Shown here piece by piece: positions 18,009-27,532 of a stretch of 64,000 nucleotides of DNA. Both the position numbers and the translations under genes were made by a program. The stretch lies in NCBI GenBank assembly GCA_964642725.1, contig CAZXQG010000003.1:61753-125752 (forward strand), read 5' to 3'. The notes below the pieces were generated by a model. The model made no database searches. It was not told the DNA's origin and saw only the letters and a list, made by a program, of their open reading frames with translations. The stretch is from JAGVPT01 sp964642725 (lineage in GTDB: Bacteria; Bacteroidota; Ignavibacteria; UBA10030; UBA8401). How positions within the stretch are numbered: position 1 is the first letter of the stretch; every line of letters starts with the position of its first letter.

Positions 18009-18292
18009 CGGAGGCCGCTCTTTTCGGAGCCGTCGTATTTCAACTCGTCCAATGAACCGCTGATCTGTTCGAACAGCTTCAGCGTTTCCTGCGCCTCTTC
18101 TTCATCCACTTTGCTGATGGCAAACCCTACATGGACAATCACATACTCGCCAATTTTAACATCGGGAACCCAGTCCAGACAAACAGACTTCCGAATCCCG
18201 CTGAAATCAACTGTTCCCATAAGCGGCACAGTATCTTGTTTGCCGGAAGTGTTTTCAATTTTTACAACTTGTCCTGGAATTGCGAGACACAT
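18005..18292 (-). CDS. hypC: Hydrogenase maturation chaperone HypC
   Basis: Small chaperone that carries the Fe(CN)2CO unit from HypD to the hydrogenase large subunit. It starts MCLAIPGQVV, so the essential Cys2 is present, followed by the OB-fold core (GTVDFSGIRKSVCLDWVPDVKIG) and the typical VHVGFAISKVDEEEAQETL helix; the residue run just quoted spans about positions 28-50. The 95-residue length includes a short extra C-terminal tail. It overlaps hypD. A second, cysteine-free paralog lies just upstream. Confidence 0.96.
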   Translation of the reverse strand: MCLAIPGQVVKIENTSGKQDTVPLMGTVDFSGIRKSVCLDWVPDVKIGEYVIVHVGFAISKVDEEEAQETLKLFEQISGSLDELKYDGSEKSGLR

Positions 18293-18341
18293 ATTTTCCT
18301 TTCATTCAAATAGAATAACCGGCGATTACATCATCCCGCAG

Positions 18342-18536
18342 TTATTCGGCGAGGGCGTTCTCTTCTTTAATTTTAGAAATCGCGATGCCTGAATTAATAA
18401 CAACACGGTCATGGACTTTCGCATTCATCAGCAGCATCAGGGCAACGTTCGTTATCGCCCCGCCGACTCGAACTTTTCCCATCGTTCTCCCGTCTTCAAG
18501 ATAAATTTCCACGATCTTTCCCGTCAGCACGTTCAT
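18342..18536 (-). CDS. HypC-like paralog lacking the N-terminal cysteine
   Basis: A 64-residue protein with the HypC/HupF fold pattern: an N-terminal strand MNVLTGKIVEIY, then GKVRVGGAITNVAL, NAKVHDRVVINSGIAISKI. The start is fixed by AAAGGAG eight bases upstream of ATG 18536. Residue 2 is Asn where HypC has the Cys that binds the iron precursor, so it cannot do the standard HypC reaction. It lies 17-20 bases after hypF and 50 before hypC. It may be an accessory scaffold, a regulator of HypD, or serve a different partner. Confidence 0.8.
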   Translation of the reverse strand: MNVLTGKIVEIYLEDGRTMGKVRVGGAITNVALMLLMNAKVHDRVVINSGIAISKIKEENALAE

Positions 18537-18555
18537 GGCATCCGCTCCTTTATAG

Positions 18556-20889
18556 TTAGGTGAGTGATTCAGTGAGCATTGATTCAGCGACCTTATGTAA
18601 TTTTGCATTCATTCTGCATTGTGCTGCATAAATCTGTCCGAGCGCGATGCCGCCGTCATTCGGCGGAACACGCTGATGCCAGTATGGACGGAATCCTTCT
18701 TCCGACAACCGGCGCACTGTCCGTTCCAACAAATATTTATTTTGGAAGCAACCGCCCGTCAGCACGACACGTTCTTCGCCAATTCTGCCAGCCACCCAAG
18801 CAATTATTTCTGCCATTGCATTATGGAACTTGGCGGAAATCACCGACGTCGAAACTGCTCCTTTCACATCTTCGAGGATTGCAAACACCATCGGCGTCCA
18901 GTCGACCGTCAACGGCGATGCTGAATCGGATGATGTGAACACATACGCCTCATCGGTCAGCGTGTTGCCGATTGCCCATTCCAGTTCCATTGCTGCCTGC
19001 CCTTCAAACTTTGCGATATCGCGTACACCCGCCAATGAAGCGACAGCGTCGAATAATCTTCCAGCGCTTGACGTTAATGGAGCGTTTATTTCTTTTGTCA
19101 ACATTTGCTCGAGGAGGAGGGACTCACTCGCCGAAAATGTATCCAACGGATGAAGATTGAGCCGTTGAAACAACGAGTCGTGGAAAATTTCAAACAAGAG
19201 GCCGATTGCCGCTCTACGGGGTTCTCGTATCGCCTTGTCCCCGCCGGGCATTCTGAATTGACGCAAATGGGCAACACGTGAGAACGATAATTCATCGGTC
19301 AGCAAAAACTCACCTCCCCAGATTGTTCCGTCGTTGCCGTAACCGGTTCCATCCCAGGAAACACCAAGCACTCTCCCATCCAACTGGTTTTCGGCCATGC
19401 AAGATGCTACATGCGCATAATGATGTTGCACTTGAACCAGTCTTGCGTCTTGGCTCTTCGCGAACTGAGTTGAGCGATAATCAGGATGCATATCGCAAAC
19501 CACCGTCGAAGGCCGGGAGGTATACAGCATCTTGAAACTTTCGTTCACGTGCAGAAACGCCTCCATAGCCTCTTTCGTCTCAAGATCGCCGATATGCTGG
19601 CTGATGAATACATTTTTTCCCGACGCAAGAGCGATTGAATTCTTGAGATGAGCGCCAACAGCGATAATCGGAGCGCCGAACGACATTGTCGTTGCCACCG
19701 GCAGCGGCGCATAGCCCCGACTGCGCCGGAGCACAAGCTCGCGGCCCATCATGACACGCACAACGGAATCATCGACATGCCGCATAATCGGCCTGTTATG
19801 AACAAGAAAAAGATCCGCCACGCCATGTAGCCTGATCAGCGCTTCTTGCTCATCAGTGCACATCGGTTCGTCCGAAATATTTCCGCTCGTCGCCACAACA
19901 GGAAATCCGAGTTCTCTCATCAGCAAATGATGAAGCGGGGTGTACGGCAGCATGACGCCAAAATTTGGATTGCGCGGAGCGACAGAAGAAGCAACAATAG
20001 ATTGTCGATTGCCGATTGCGGAATGACGATTGAGAAGAACGATCGGAGATTCAGCGGATAGCAGAAGCCGCTCTTCTAATTCTGATACTTCACATTCACA
20101 TTTCACATCATCGAGCGACGGAAACATTACGGCAAACGGCTTCTCTTCCCGATGTTTTCTCCGGCGGAGCGCTTCGACAGCCTGCTCGTTTCGTGCATCG
20201 GCCATTAAATGAAACCCGCCGATTCCTTTGACCGCAACAATTTTACCCGCGCGGATTGCCGCCGCAGTTTCGGACAATGCGTCATTATGCGACGAAAGAA
20301 TCATTCCATCCGCATCCCACAATTCCAGATGCGGTCCGCATGTCGGGCACGCGTTCGGTTGCGCATGAAATCTGCGGTCGCTGGGTTCCTCATATTCCCT
20401 CCGGCACTCCGCGCACATGGCAAAACTTTTCATGGTTGTGTTAGGACGGTCATACGGCACCGATTCAATGATTGAGAATCGCGGGCCGCAGTTCGTGCAG
20501 TTGGTAAACGGATAGCGATACCGACGGTTGAACGGGTCTGCAATATCATGGAGACAATCGGGGCACGTTGCCGCATCCGGCAGAACGATTGCAGACGATT
20601 CCCCGGAATGATCGCTCTCTCGAATTTCAAACTTCTCATATCCTACGGCATCCAGAAGACAAGGATCGAGACTCTGAATGGATGAGAGGGGCGGTTTTTC
20701 CTTTTCAATGCGAATCAAAAAATTTTCCACAACAGATTTCTCCCCTTCCACCTCCAGAAACACTCCTTGGGGAGAATTTGCTACCCATCCGGTCAGCCTC
20801 AGCCCTGTTGCGAGCCTGTAGATGAACGGGCGAAACCCGACTCCTTGAACAGCTCCCCGGATCGCGATATGTAATCTGACATTCATCAT
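18556..20889 (-). CDS. hypF: Carbamoyltransferase HypF
   Basis: Makes the carbamoyl group for the CN ligands from carbamoyl phosphate and ATP and loads it on HypE. Domains in order: acylphosphatase (RGAVQGVGFRPFIYRL, near residue 12), two zinc-finger-like parts (CPDCLHDI...CTNCGPRF and CAECRREY...CPTCGP), a YrdC-like domain (VKGIGGFHLMADA), and the Kae1-like domain with QVQHHYAHVASCMAEN and TGGCFQNKYL. The 777-residue length is normal. The start is the ATG at 20889, inside an ATGA overlap with hypB; a second ATG follows immediately. Confidence 0.97.
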   Translation of the reverse strand: MMNVRLHIAIRGAVQGVGFRPFIYRLATGLRLTGWVANSPQGVFLEVEGEKSVVENFLIRIEKEKPPLSSIQSLDPCLLDAVGYEKFEIRESDHSGESSAIVLPDAATCPDCLHDIADPFNRRYRYPFTNCTNCGPRFSIIESVPYDRPNTTMKSFAMCAECRREYEEPSDRRFHAQPNACPTCGPHLELWDADGMILSSHNDALSETAAAIRAGKIVAVKGIGGFHLMADARNEQAVEALRRRKHREEKPFAVMFPSLDDVKCECEVSELEERLLLSAESPIVLLNRHSAIGNRQSIVASSVAPRNPNFGVMLPYTPLHHLLMRELGFPVVATSGNISDEPMCTDEQEALIRLHGVADLFLVHNRPIMRHVDDSVVRVMMGRELVLRRSRGYAPLPVATTMSFGAPIIAVGAHLKNSIALASGKNVFISQHIGDLETKEAMEAFLHVNESFKMLYTSRPSTVVCDMHPDYRSTQFAKSQDARLVQVQHHYAHVASCMAENQLDGRVLGVSWDGTGYGNDGTIWGGEFLLTDELSFSRVAHLRQFRMPGGDKAIREPRRAAIGLLFEIFHDSLFQRLNLHPLDTFSASESLLLEQMLTKEINAPLTSSAGRLFDAVASLAGVRDIAKFEGQAAMELEWAIGNTLTDEAYVFTSSDSASPLTVDWTPMVFAILEDVKGAVSTSVISAKFHNAMAEIIAWVAGRIGEERVVLTGGCFQNKYLLERTVRRLSEEGFRPYWHQRVPPNDGGIALGQIYAAQCRMNAKLHKVAESMLTESLT

Positions 20890-21539
20890 TCTTTTGACGC
20901 ATTCTTTTGTAGCCAATCGCACCATTCGGCGATACCTGCATTTGTCACGCAGGAGGTTTCAAACACTTTGAGCGACGGGTTAACGCTGAGCGCATTCCGT
21001 TTCAAAACGTCGATCTTGCAAGTCACGTACGGAAGCAAATCAACCTTATTGATGACCATCACTGAAGCATTGCGAAACATCGTCGGATACTTGAGCGGTT
21101 TATCGTCTCCTTCTGTTACGCTTGCAACAACCACTTTCACAGCCTCGCCAAGGTCGTAATTCGCCGGGCACACTAAATTGCCGACGTTTTCTATAATCAG
21201 AAGTTGAACGCCTGACAGGTCAACAGAAGCAAGCGCTTCCTTAACCAAAGACGCTTCGAGGTGGCATCCCCCTTTAGTAACTATTTGAACTGCGGGGACC
21301 CCAAGTGCCGAAATCCGTTGTGCGTCCAGGTCAGTTTGAACATCTCCCTCAATCACGGCAACCTCAAGCTTTTTCTTGAGGTGTGTAAGCGTGCGTTCAA
21401 GGAGACTCGTTTTGCCGGAACCCGGCGAGCTGACAATATTGATGGCAAAAATTCCATGACGCAAAAAAATATCGCGATTCTGGCCGGCAACCTCATCATT
21501 CTTTTCAAGAATTTTTCGTTCGATTGTTATAACGCTCAT
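20886..21539 (-). CDS. hypB: Hydrogenase nickel incorporation GTPase HypB
   Basis: GTPase that drives nickel insertion together with HypA. The P-loop VSSPGSGKTSLLE lies near residue 36, EGDVQTDLDAQRI and the metal-site GGCHLEA follow, and NKVDLLPY is the guanine-binding motif. It has no His-rich nickel-storage N terminus. Length 217 residues, normal for the short form. Its start overlaps the hypA stop and its stop overlaps the hypF start. Confidence 0.97.
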   Translation of the reverse strand: MSVITIERKILEKNDEVAGQNRDIFLRHGIFAINIVSSPGSGKTSLLERTLTHLKKKLEVAVIEGDVQTDLDAQRISALGVPAVQIVTKGGCHLEASLVKEALASVDLSGVQLLIIENVGNLVCPANYDLGEAVKVVVASVTEGDDKPLKYPTMFRNASVMVINKVDLLPYVTCKIDVLKRNALSVNPSLKVFETSCVTNAGIAEWCDWLQKNASKE

Positions 21540-21898
21540 ACCATCAGTTCCTTCTCATCGAAAAGTTCGATTGCGGTCACGTGCAGCTCGTTACCTGAAA
21601 CCATGATGACATCGTTCCCGCCGCAAAAAAGGCAGAGAAAAACTCCGCTTTCATTCGCAGAGGTCTTGCCGCAGGAATTACATTTCACAACAAAGGGCAC
21701 CGGTTCGATCTCTAAAACCGCTCCCTGCATCGGCGTTTCTGAAATGACGGCGTTGAAACAAAACTCGAGCGAGTCTTTTACTACCCCGGCGCCGTCGCCA
21801 ACTCTGATCCTGACACTCTTCAGATGGCGTGATGCTTCTGATGGGAGATGCTCTCTCACCATCTCAAGAATATTTTGTACGATTGAAAGCTCGTGCAT
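21536..21898 (-). CDS. hypA: Hydrogenase nickel chaperone HypA
   Basis: Nickel and zinc binding chaperone. I start at ATG 21898 so that the protein begins MHELSIVQNI: His2 is the nickel ligand of the family and must be N-terminal; the open frame continues 14 codons upstream without family similarity. The zinc site is formed by CNSCGKTSAN and CLFCGGNDV. The Shine-Dalgarno is weak. It begins the hypABFCDE run, 157 bases after the hydrogenase protease gene. Confidence 0.95.
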   Translation of the reverse strand: MHELSIVQNILEMVREHLPSEASRHLKSVRIRVGDGAGVVKDSLEFCFNAVISETPMQGAVLEIEPVPFVVKCNSCGKTSANESGVFLCLFCGGNDVIMVSGNELHVTAIELFDEKELMV

Positions 21899-22055
21899 TG
21901 TTAACACTTCATGGGAGAACTTTTGAAGTGTATCATTCAACTACTATGCCGTTGAAAATGAGGAATTTCTCTACACTTTTCGCGTGAATTGTTCCAAGAA
22001 GTGAGAATTAGAAGGTGGGTTTCGCAACGATGGAAAAGGATGGGGCGGAAAAAAG

Positions 22056-22529
22056 TCAATTCAGCATGAAGGGAACATTCATGCTCTTTTGCTGGATCTG
22101 CTGAAGAAGCGAAGCTATCGAGGCGACCGTTTGGGTTGCACGCTCTTTCACATGCGGCGACAATTCCGAGCCAAACTCGAATGATTCACCCCGCACGGTG
22201 TAGACATGCATAGTAACAGCCGCGCCGTATATTTCGCGAGCAAGCTGCTGGAGCATTTCCGGACTAACGTTGTGGTTTGTGGATGGCGAAGCCGCAGAGA
22301 TCGGGGCAAATTTACGGACAGCCATCGCCTCCCCGCTTGCAGAAGCATCAACGATGATTACTGTGTCGTACTGAACGATTTCTGCCGCCATCTCCGGGTA
22401 TAACTGGTGACAAGTTCTCACATCGACATGTGGAAGATGAAGTGCCGCGATCCGGCCTGCAATAGCGACGCCGACCCCATCGTCCGAACGCAGCGTATTG
22501 CCGTACCCGATAACAAGAGCTTTCTTCAT
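22056..22529 (-). CDS. hoxW: [NiFe]-hydrogenase C-terminal maturation protease
   Basis: Endopeptidase that removes the C-terminal tail of the large subunit after nickel insertion. It starts MKKALVIGYGNTLRSDDGVG, where the Asp of DDG binds the nickel used for recognition; DASASGE and the MHVYTVRGESFEFG segment match the HyaD/HoxW family. The 157-residue length is usual. Its ATG overlaps the hoxH stop, so it is made with its substrate. A broken homolog lies at 27914-28373. Confidence 0.93.
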   Translation of the reverse strand: MKKALVIGYGNTLRSDDGVGVAIAGRIAALHLPHVDVRTCHQLYPEMAAEIVQYDTVIIVDASASGEAMAVRKFAPISAASPSTNHNVSPEMLQQLAREIYGAAVTMHVYTVRGESFEFGSELSPHVKERATQTVASIASLLQQIQQKSMNVPFMLN

Positions 22530-23953
22530 CGGCGAATTTCATCTATAATATCGTTACTCGAGTTGATGAGCTGAACATGCAAAGGCATTTGCCCGATGGC
22601 ATGCGTCGAGCAGGACAAACACGGATCATAACATCGAATGCCTGCTTCGATACGATTCAAAATTCCTTCCGTAATTTTTTTCCCGTCAACATACCGCATC
22701 GCGAGCTGACGAACTGTTCGATTCATCGCCAGATTATTTTGGGCGGTGGCAATAACGAGATTTACCTTCTGCAGCACGCCGTCGTCATTCACCCAGTAAT
22801 GATGGAAGAGCGTTCCGCGAGGAGCTTCGCTTGCGCCGACACCTTCATTCCGGTTAATCTCTGCTTTGGAACGGATATGCGTTCCAAGAATCGCCGGATC
22901 GTTGAGCAGCATTTCGGCTTTTTCAACGGTGAAGAGAAGTTCAATTAAGCGGGCATAATGGAAATAGAATGAGTTATTGACGACGCCCCTATCGGCGGCA
23001 ATCGCCTTGAACATCACCCGTTCGGCTTCTGCCAGCGGAGTATCGATGTAGTCACAAATGTTTACGCGAGCCAGCGGTCCGACACGGTACATTCCCTCGG
23101 GATATCCGAGCGGTTTGTAGTACGGAAATTTCAAATAAGACCACTGCTCCGTCGCTTCGCCGAAATGGTCACGGTATCGCCGGGGGTCAATTTTGTCGGC
23201 AATGGTGTTGCCGGCGGCATCCATGACCCGCAACAGCCCGTCATAATACTCAAGAGCCCCGTCTTTTGCCACAAGTCCGACGAAGAGCGAACGGAAATTT
23301 CCAAAGTTCGGGATGTCCTTATTGAATTTAGTATGGATTTTCTTGAGTTCGCTGAGAGCAAGGAGCGCCGTCTCTTTTGCTTCCGGAATCCAGTTGAGCA
23401 AGTAATCTTTTTTTGATGCTTCAAACGGTTCGCGCACTCCGCCTGCTACCGCCCATGGAGTATGTATTTTTCTCCCGCCGAGCACTTCGATAATCTCTTG
23501 CCCGAATTTTCGCAAACGGATCCCTCGTTTTGCAATCTCTTTATGTTTGTCCAATAATCCAAAGACGTTGCGCTTTGCAGGATCGGAATCGAAGCCCAGC
23601 AAAAAGTCCGGTGATGAGAGGTGGAAGAAACTCAGCGCGTGCGATTGCATCCATTGAGCGAGCGTAATAAGCCTGCGAAGCTTTTCGGCGGTCTCGGGAA
23701 TTTCGATGGCAAGGATGTCATCGCCGGCCTTCGCCGATGTAATAAGATGGCTCGTCGGACATATCCCGCATATTCTCGAGGTAATCCCGGCCATTTCCGA
23801 CATCAATCGACCTTCACAAAATTTTTCAAACCCTCGAAATTCGTTCACATGAAAACGCGCATCCTGTACGATCCCCTGATCGTCGAGATGGATCGTGATT
23901 TTTGCGTGTCCTTCGATTCGCGTTACCGGCGATATTGTAATAGTCTGTGACAT
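22526..23953 (-). CDS. hoxH: Bidirectional [NiFe]-hydrogenase large subunit HoxH
   Basis: Carries the NiFe active site of a group 3d NAD(P)-linked hydrogenase. N-terminal motif SRICGICPTSH gives Cys62 and Cys65; C-terminal motif DPCLSCSTH gives Cys445 and Cys448, so all four nickel ligands are present. A 24-residue tail after His451 is the expected target of the protease encoded next. Length 475 residues is standard. It follows hoxY by 75 bases in a hoxEFUYH order. Confidence 0.96.
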   Translation of the reverse strand: MSQTITISPVTRIEGHAKITIHLDDQGIVQDARFHVNEFRGFEKFCEGRLMSEMAGITSRICGICPTSHLITSAKAGDDILAIEIPETAEKLRRLITLAQWMQSHALSFFHLSSPDFLLGFDSDPAKRNVFGLLDKHKEIAKRGIRLRKFGQEIIEVLGGRKIHTPWAVAGGVREPFEASKKDYLLNWIPEAKETALLALSELKKIHTKFNKDIPNFGNFRSLFVGLVAKDGALEYYDGLLRVMDAAGNTIADKIDPRRYRDHFGEATEQWSYLKFPYYKPLGYPEGMYRVGPLARVNICDYIDTPLAEAERVMFKAIAADRGVVNNSFYFHYARLIELLFTVEKAEMLLNDPAILGTHIRSKAEINRNEGVGASEAPRGTLFHHYWVNDDGVLQKVNLVIATAQNNLAMNRTVRQLAMRYVDGKKITEGILNRIEAGIRCYDPCLSCSTHAIGQMPLHVQLINSSNDIIDEIRR

Positions 23954-24027
23954 ACGATATGTTAACCCTTTACCATCATTCCTAGCTAAACCAATTCATT
24001 AAAAATCATTTTGTCCATGACGCTCTC

Positions 24028-24564
24028 TCAACCGTACCGCAAATAGACGGGAGAGAAAGCGGGCATTCTTCCTTGGAGCAATTCGTTCACGGCAAACCAG
24101 ATTTGATCCGCCGTCGGCGGGCATCCGTGAAGAAACGCATCAACTTTGATCAGCTCGTGAAGAGGATGCGCCTTTGGCATCAGTTCCGCAATCGTCGGAT
24201 AGTCACGCGGAATCTGGGGGGTGATGTCGGCCAATTCCACATACGCACGATGCAGCACCTTCTCAACATCGAATGGATTGCGCATCGCAGTCACGTTGCC
24301 GGTGACCGCGCAATCGCCGAACGACACAACGCATCGGGAGTTCTGACGGATAATTTTGGCAAACTCCTCATGCTCTGCATTTGCAACCGCTCCTTCAACC
24401 AGAGTAACGTCTACGTCACGCGGGAATTCCTTGACGTCGGCAATGGGAGAATAGACCAGCTCAATCTTATCCGCCAACTCGATGAGCCTCTCATCCAGGT
24501 CGAGAAACGACATATGGCATCCTGAACATCCGCCGAGCCACACTGTTGCTACTTTTGGTTTCAT
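24028..24564 (-). CDS. hoxY: Bidirectional [NiFe]-hydrogenase small subunit HoxY
   Basis: Small subunit with the proximal [4Fe-4S] cluster that takes electrons from the NiFe site. WLGGCSGCHMSFLDLD near residue 10 supplies two cysteines, SFGDCAVTGNV a third, and HGCPPTADQIW the fourth. The 178-residue length is that of HoxY, which lacks the extra clusters and the Tat signal of uptake hydrogenases, so it acts in the cytoplasm. Confidence 0.95.
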   Translation of the reverse strand: MKPKVATVWLGGCSGCHMSFLDLDERLIELADKIELVYSPIADVKEFPRDVDVTLVEGAVANAEHEEFAKIIRQNSRCVVSFGDCAVTGNVTAMRNPFDVEKVLHRAYVELADITPQIPRDYPTIAELMPKAHPLHELIKVDAFLHGCPPTADQIWFAVNELLQGRMPAFSPVYLRYG

Positions 24565-24611
24565 AAATATTTTTCCGCTTTTAATTTTCTTTTATCGTAG
24601 GGAACGCGCCC

Positions 24612-25346
24612 TTACTCGTCGTCGCTCTCAAGATTAATCCATTCTTTTTTCTGGCGAGCGGTGACAATATATTTAAGGAAATTTCTCTCTTTTTTCATTT
24701 CAGAAACAGAAGAACCTTTTTCAAACAGGGAGCCGGTCGGGCATACCAGAACACACTTTCCGCATGAAGTGCAGGCGTCAACCTCACCCCACGGCTGATT
24801 CAAGCCGGCAACGATTTCACAGCTTATACCGCGATACGCAATGTCCCAGACATGCGCCCCTTCGACTTCGTGGCAAACCCGGACACACCGGGTGCACAGA
24901 ATGCAGCGATTACGGTCGATGACAAAATCCTTATGCGAAGCGTCGAGCGTCTTTTGCGGGTAGAGGTACGGAAACCGAACGTATGTTAACCCAGTTTCGT
25001 AAGCGAGATTCTGCAGCTCGCAATTGCCGTTCACAACACACACGGCACATTGATGGTTACCTTCCGAGGCGAGGAGCTCGATGATCGTGCGGCGATACTT
25101 TTTTAGTTGTTCGGTGCTTGTACGGACGATCATTCCTTCTTGCGGGCGGGTTGTGCACGCTGGGAAAAGCTTTGAAGAGCCTTCTATTTCGACTAAACAT
25201 AACCGGCAAGCGCCGACGTCCGATAATCCGTCAAGGTGGCAGAGGGTCGGGATATGAATCTTATGCTGCCGAGCGATTGTGAGAATCGTGTCGCCGTCGT
25301 TAGCGCTCAGTTGTTCGCCGTCGATCGTTAATGTAATAATTGCCAT
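24612..25346 (-). CDS. hoxU: Hydrogenase diaphorase iron-sulfur subunit HoxU
   Basis: Electron-wire subunit similar to the N-terminal part of complex I NuoG. It has an N-terminal [2Fe-2S] domain (LCHLDGLSDVGACRLC, then CTTRP), a His-Cys3 cluster site (GNHQCAVCVVNGNCELQ), and two [4Fe-4S] motifs (CILCTRCVRVCHE and CTSCGKCVLVCPTG). The 244-residue length is typical. It connects the HoxEF diaphorase with HoxYH. Confidence 0.95.
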   Translation of the reverse strand: MAIITLTIDGEQLSANDGDTILTIARQHKIHIPTLCHLDGLSDVGACRLCLVEIEGSSKLFPACTTRPQEGMIVRTSTEQLKKYRRTIIELLASEGNHQCAVCVVNGNCELQNLAYETGLTYVRFPYLYPQKTLDASHKDFVIDRNRCILCTRCVRVCHEVEGAHVWDIAYRGISCEIVAGLNQPWGEVDACTSCGKCVLVCPTGSLFEKGSSVSEMKKERNFLKYIVTARQKKEWINLESDDE

Positions 25347-25358
25347 GAAAAATTCCTG

Positions 25359-27011
25359 TTACGAGTGAGTGCTTTCGCCTTTGCCATTCGCAGATGAAAC
25401 GAATATTACCGGCTCGGTGAGCACTTGTTCATATTCTTTGTGAAAGTATCGAAGAGTGGAAATTACCGGATTCGGCGCATTTTGTCCTAATCCGCACAGG
25501 CTCGTTTTCATAACCATAGCACAGAGTTCTTCGAGCAATGCGAGATCGTCTTTTGTTGCTTTCCCCTTGGAAATCTTATCAAGCAATCCGTGAATGTGGA
25601 CAGTCCCCACACGGCATGGAATACATTTGCCGCATGACTCATCCTTGCAAAACTCCATAAAATATTTTGCAACTTCGACCATGTTCGATGTTGAATCCAT
25701 CACAATCATTCCGCCGCTTCCCATAATCGAGCCGACGGTAGCAAGTGATTCGTAGTCAACCGGCAAATCCAAATATTCCTTCGGAATACATCCGCCCGAG
25801 GGGCCGCCGGTTTGAGCCGCTTTGAACTCGGTTCCATCCAGCGTCCCACCGCCGATATCAAAGATAACTTTGCGAAGCGGAATCCCCATCGGAACTTCAA
25901 TGAGTCCCGTGTTTTTGATATTCCCCGCAAGCGCAAAGACTTTTGTCCCTGCACTTTTCGGCGTACCGATGGAAGCAAACCACGCGCTCCCGCGAACGAT
26001 AATCGGGGCAATGTTTGCGTAGGTCTCGACGTTGTTGATCAGAGTGGGCATTCCCCATAAGCCTTTCTCCGACGGATACGGAGGCCGAGGTCTCGGCCTT
26101 CCGCGCCGGCCTTCTATCGAGCGAAGCAATGCTGTCTCTTCACCGCAGACAAACGCTCCAGCGCCGATCCGCAAATCAATTCTGAAATTAAACTGTGATT
26201 CAAAAATCCTGTTTCCCAGCAAGCCAAGACGCTCGGCTTGCTTGATAGCGAGCTTTAGCCGCTCGATCGCAAGCGGGTACTCGGCGCGGATGTAAATAAA
26301 CCCTTGGTTCGCACCGATGGCATAGCCGGCAATCGCCATCCCTTCAAGAATTCTGTGCGGGTCTCCTTCGAGAACGCTGCGATCCATGAATGCTCCCGGA
26401 TCTCCTTCATCCGCATTGCAGATGACATATTTCTGCTCGCTCTTCGCTTTATGGACGATGCCCCATTTCAATCCTGTAGGATACCCTGCCCCTCCTCTGC
26501 CGCGCAACCCGCTTTTCCGGATCTCCTCAATAACTTCGATCGGCTGGAGTTCGGTAAGCGCCTTTGCAAGGGCATCGTAGCCGCCCACGGCAACGTATTC
26601 TTCGATGCTTTCAGCGTTGATCTTGCCGCAATTTTCAAGGACGATCTTTTGCTGGGATGCAAAAAAAGGAGCCGAAGTATCGACGAGGTTTTCTTTGACT
26701 TTCGTTCCCCGTCCAATATGTTCGTCCACAATTCTTTTAGCGGCCGCTTCATCAACTCGTTGATACAACGTTTCGTCCGATTGAAGTTTTACCAGCGGAC
26801 CTTCTCCGCACAACCCCATGCATCCTGTCCCGAGAACTTCACAATTTCCCTCGAGGCCATTTTCTTTTAACGATTTCGCAAGCGCCGCCTTCGTCGCATC
26901 TGCGCCGCATGAATTACATCCGGCGGCCGAACAATACATTATTCGATTCTTGCGCTCTTGCTGGCGCGCCTTTTCTTTTTCCGCCATTTCCCGGAGATCT
27001 TCTAAAGTCAT
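25359..27011 (-). CDS. hoxF: Hydrogenase diaphorase flavoprotein subunit HoxF
   Basis: NAD(P)H- and FMN-binding subunit, related to NuoF with a fused N-terminal [2Fe-2S] thioredoxin-like domain (CSAAGCNSCG, then GTGCMGLCGEGP). The FMN/NAD region has GLRGRGGAGYPTGLKW and CNADEGDPGAFMDR; the C-terminal [4Fe-4S] site is ESCGKCIPCRVGT with a later Cys in SLCGLGQ. I start at ATG 27011, which has a strong GAGGAGG and overlaps the hoxE stop as ATGA. Confidence 0.96.
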   Translation of the reverse strand: MTLEDLREMAEKEKARQQERKNRIMYCSAAGCNSCGADATKAALAKSLKENGLEGNCEVLGTGCMGLCGEGPLVKLQSDETLYQRVDEAAAKRIVDEHIGRGTKVKENLVDTSAPFFASQQKIVLENCGKINAESIEEYVAVGGYDALAKALTELQPIEVIEEIRKSGLRGRGGAGYPTGLKWGIVHKAKSEQKYVICNADEGDPGAFMDRSVLEGDPHRILEGMAIAGYAIGANQGFIYIRAEYPLAIERLKLAIKQAERLGLLGNRIFESQFNFRIDLRIGAGAFVCGEETALLRSIEGRRGRPRPRPPYPSEKGLWGMPTLINNVETYANIAPIIVRGSAWFASIGTPKSAGTKVFALAGNIKNTGLIEVPMGIPLRKVIFDIGGGTLDGTEFKAAQTGGPSGGCIPKEYLDLPVDYESLATVGSIMGSGGMIVMDSTSNMVEVAKYFMEFCKDESCGKCIPCRVGTVHIHGLLDKISKGKATKDDLALLEELCAMVMKTSLCGLGQNAPNPVISTLRYFHKEYEQVLTEPVIFVSSANGKGESTHS

Positions 27012-27532
27012 GCTGCCACCTCCTCGGTTGCCAACTGCCATTGCTTGATCCGCTGTACCGCATTCTCCGGCGTCAGCTTGCCTGCGACGTTATCGTCAAG
27101 AACGGCAACCGGAGCCAAGCCGCACGAACCAACGCACCGCGCTTGAATAAGGGAGATCTTGTTGTCGGAAGTCGTCTCCCCAAGCTTGCATTTGCAATGT
27201 TCTTCGACCGATTTCTGAATTCCCGCTGCGCCTTTCACGTAACATGCAGTCCCCATGCACAGAACAAACGTGTGCTCACCTTTCGGCTTCAATCTGAAAA
27301 AATGATAGAATGTTGCAACGCCGAAGACCGTGCTCAGCGGCAGTTTCAACGAACGGGAGATATACACCATGAGGTCGTTTTCAAGGAACCCAAATATTCC
27401 CTGTGCCGCGTGCAGCACTTCGATGAGCGCATCTCCGCGTGAATGATTTTTTGTGATGGCGCGGTCGAGCAGCTTGAAGCGATTATCGCCGCTTGGGTGC
27501 CCGGCTTTTACCGTTGTTGGTTGTTGAGACAT
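27008..27532 (-). CDS. hoxE: Hydrogenase diaphorase subunit HoxE
   Basis: [2Fe-2S] subunit homologous to NuoE. Cluster ligands lie in CMGTACYVKGA and ARCVGSCGLAPV. The helical N-terminal part includes LIEVLHAAQGIFGFLEND and FGVATFYHFF. I choose ATG 27532 (MSQQPTTV) over an upstream TTG. It is the first gene of the hox operon, so the promoter should lie in 27533-27913; I see no clear binding motif there. Confidence 0.95.
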   Translation of the reverse strand: MSQQPTTVKAGHPSGDNRFKLLDRAITKNHSRGDALIEVLHAAQGIFGFLENDLMVYISRSLKLPLSTVFGVATFYHFFRLKPKGEHTFVLCMGTACYVKGAAGIQKSVEEHCKCKLGETTSDNKISLIQARCVGSCGLAPVAVLDDNVAGKLTPENAVQRIKQWQLATEEVAA

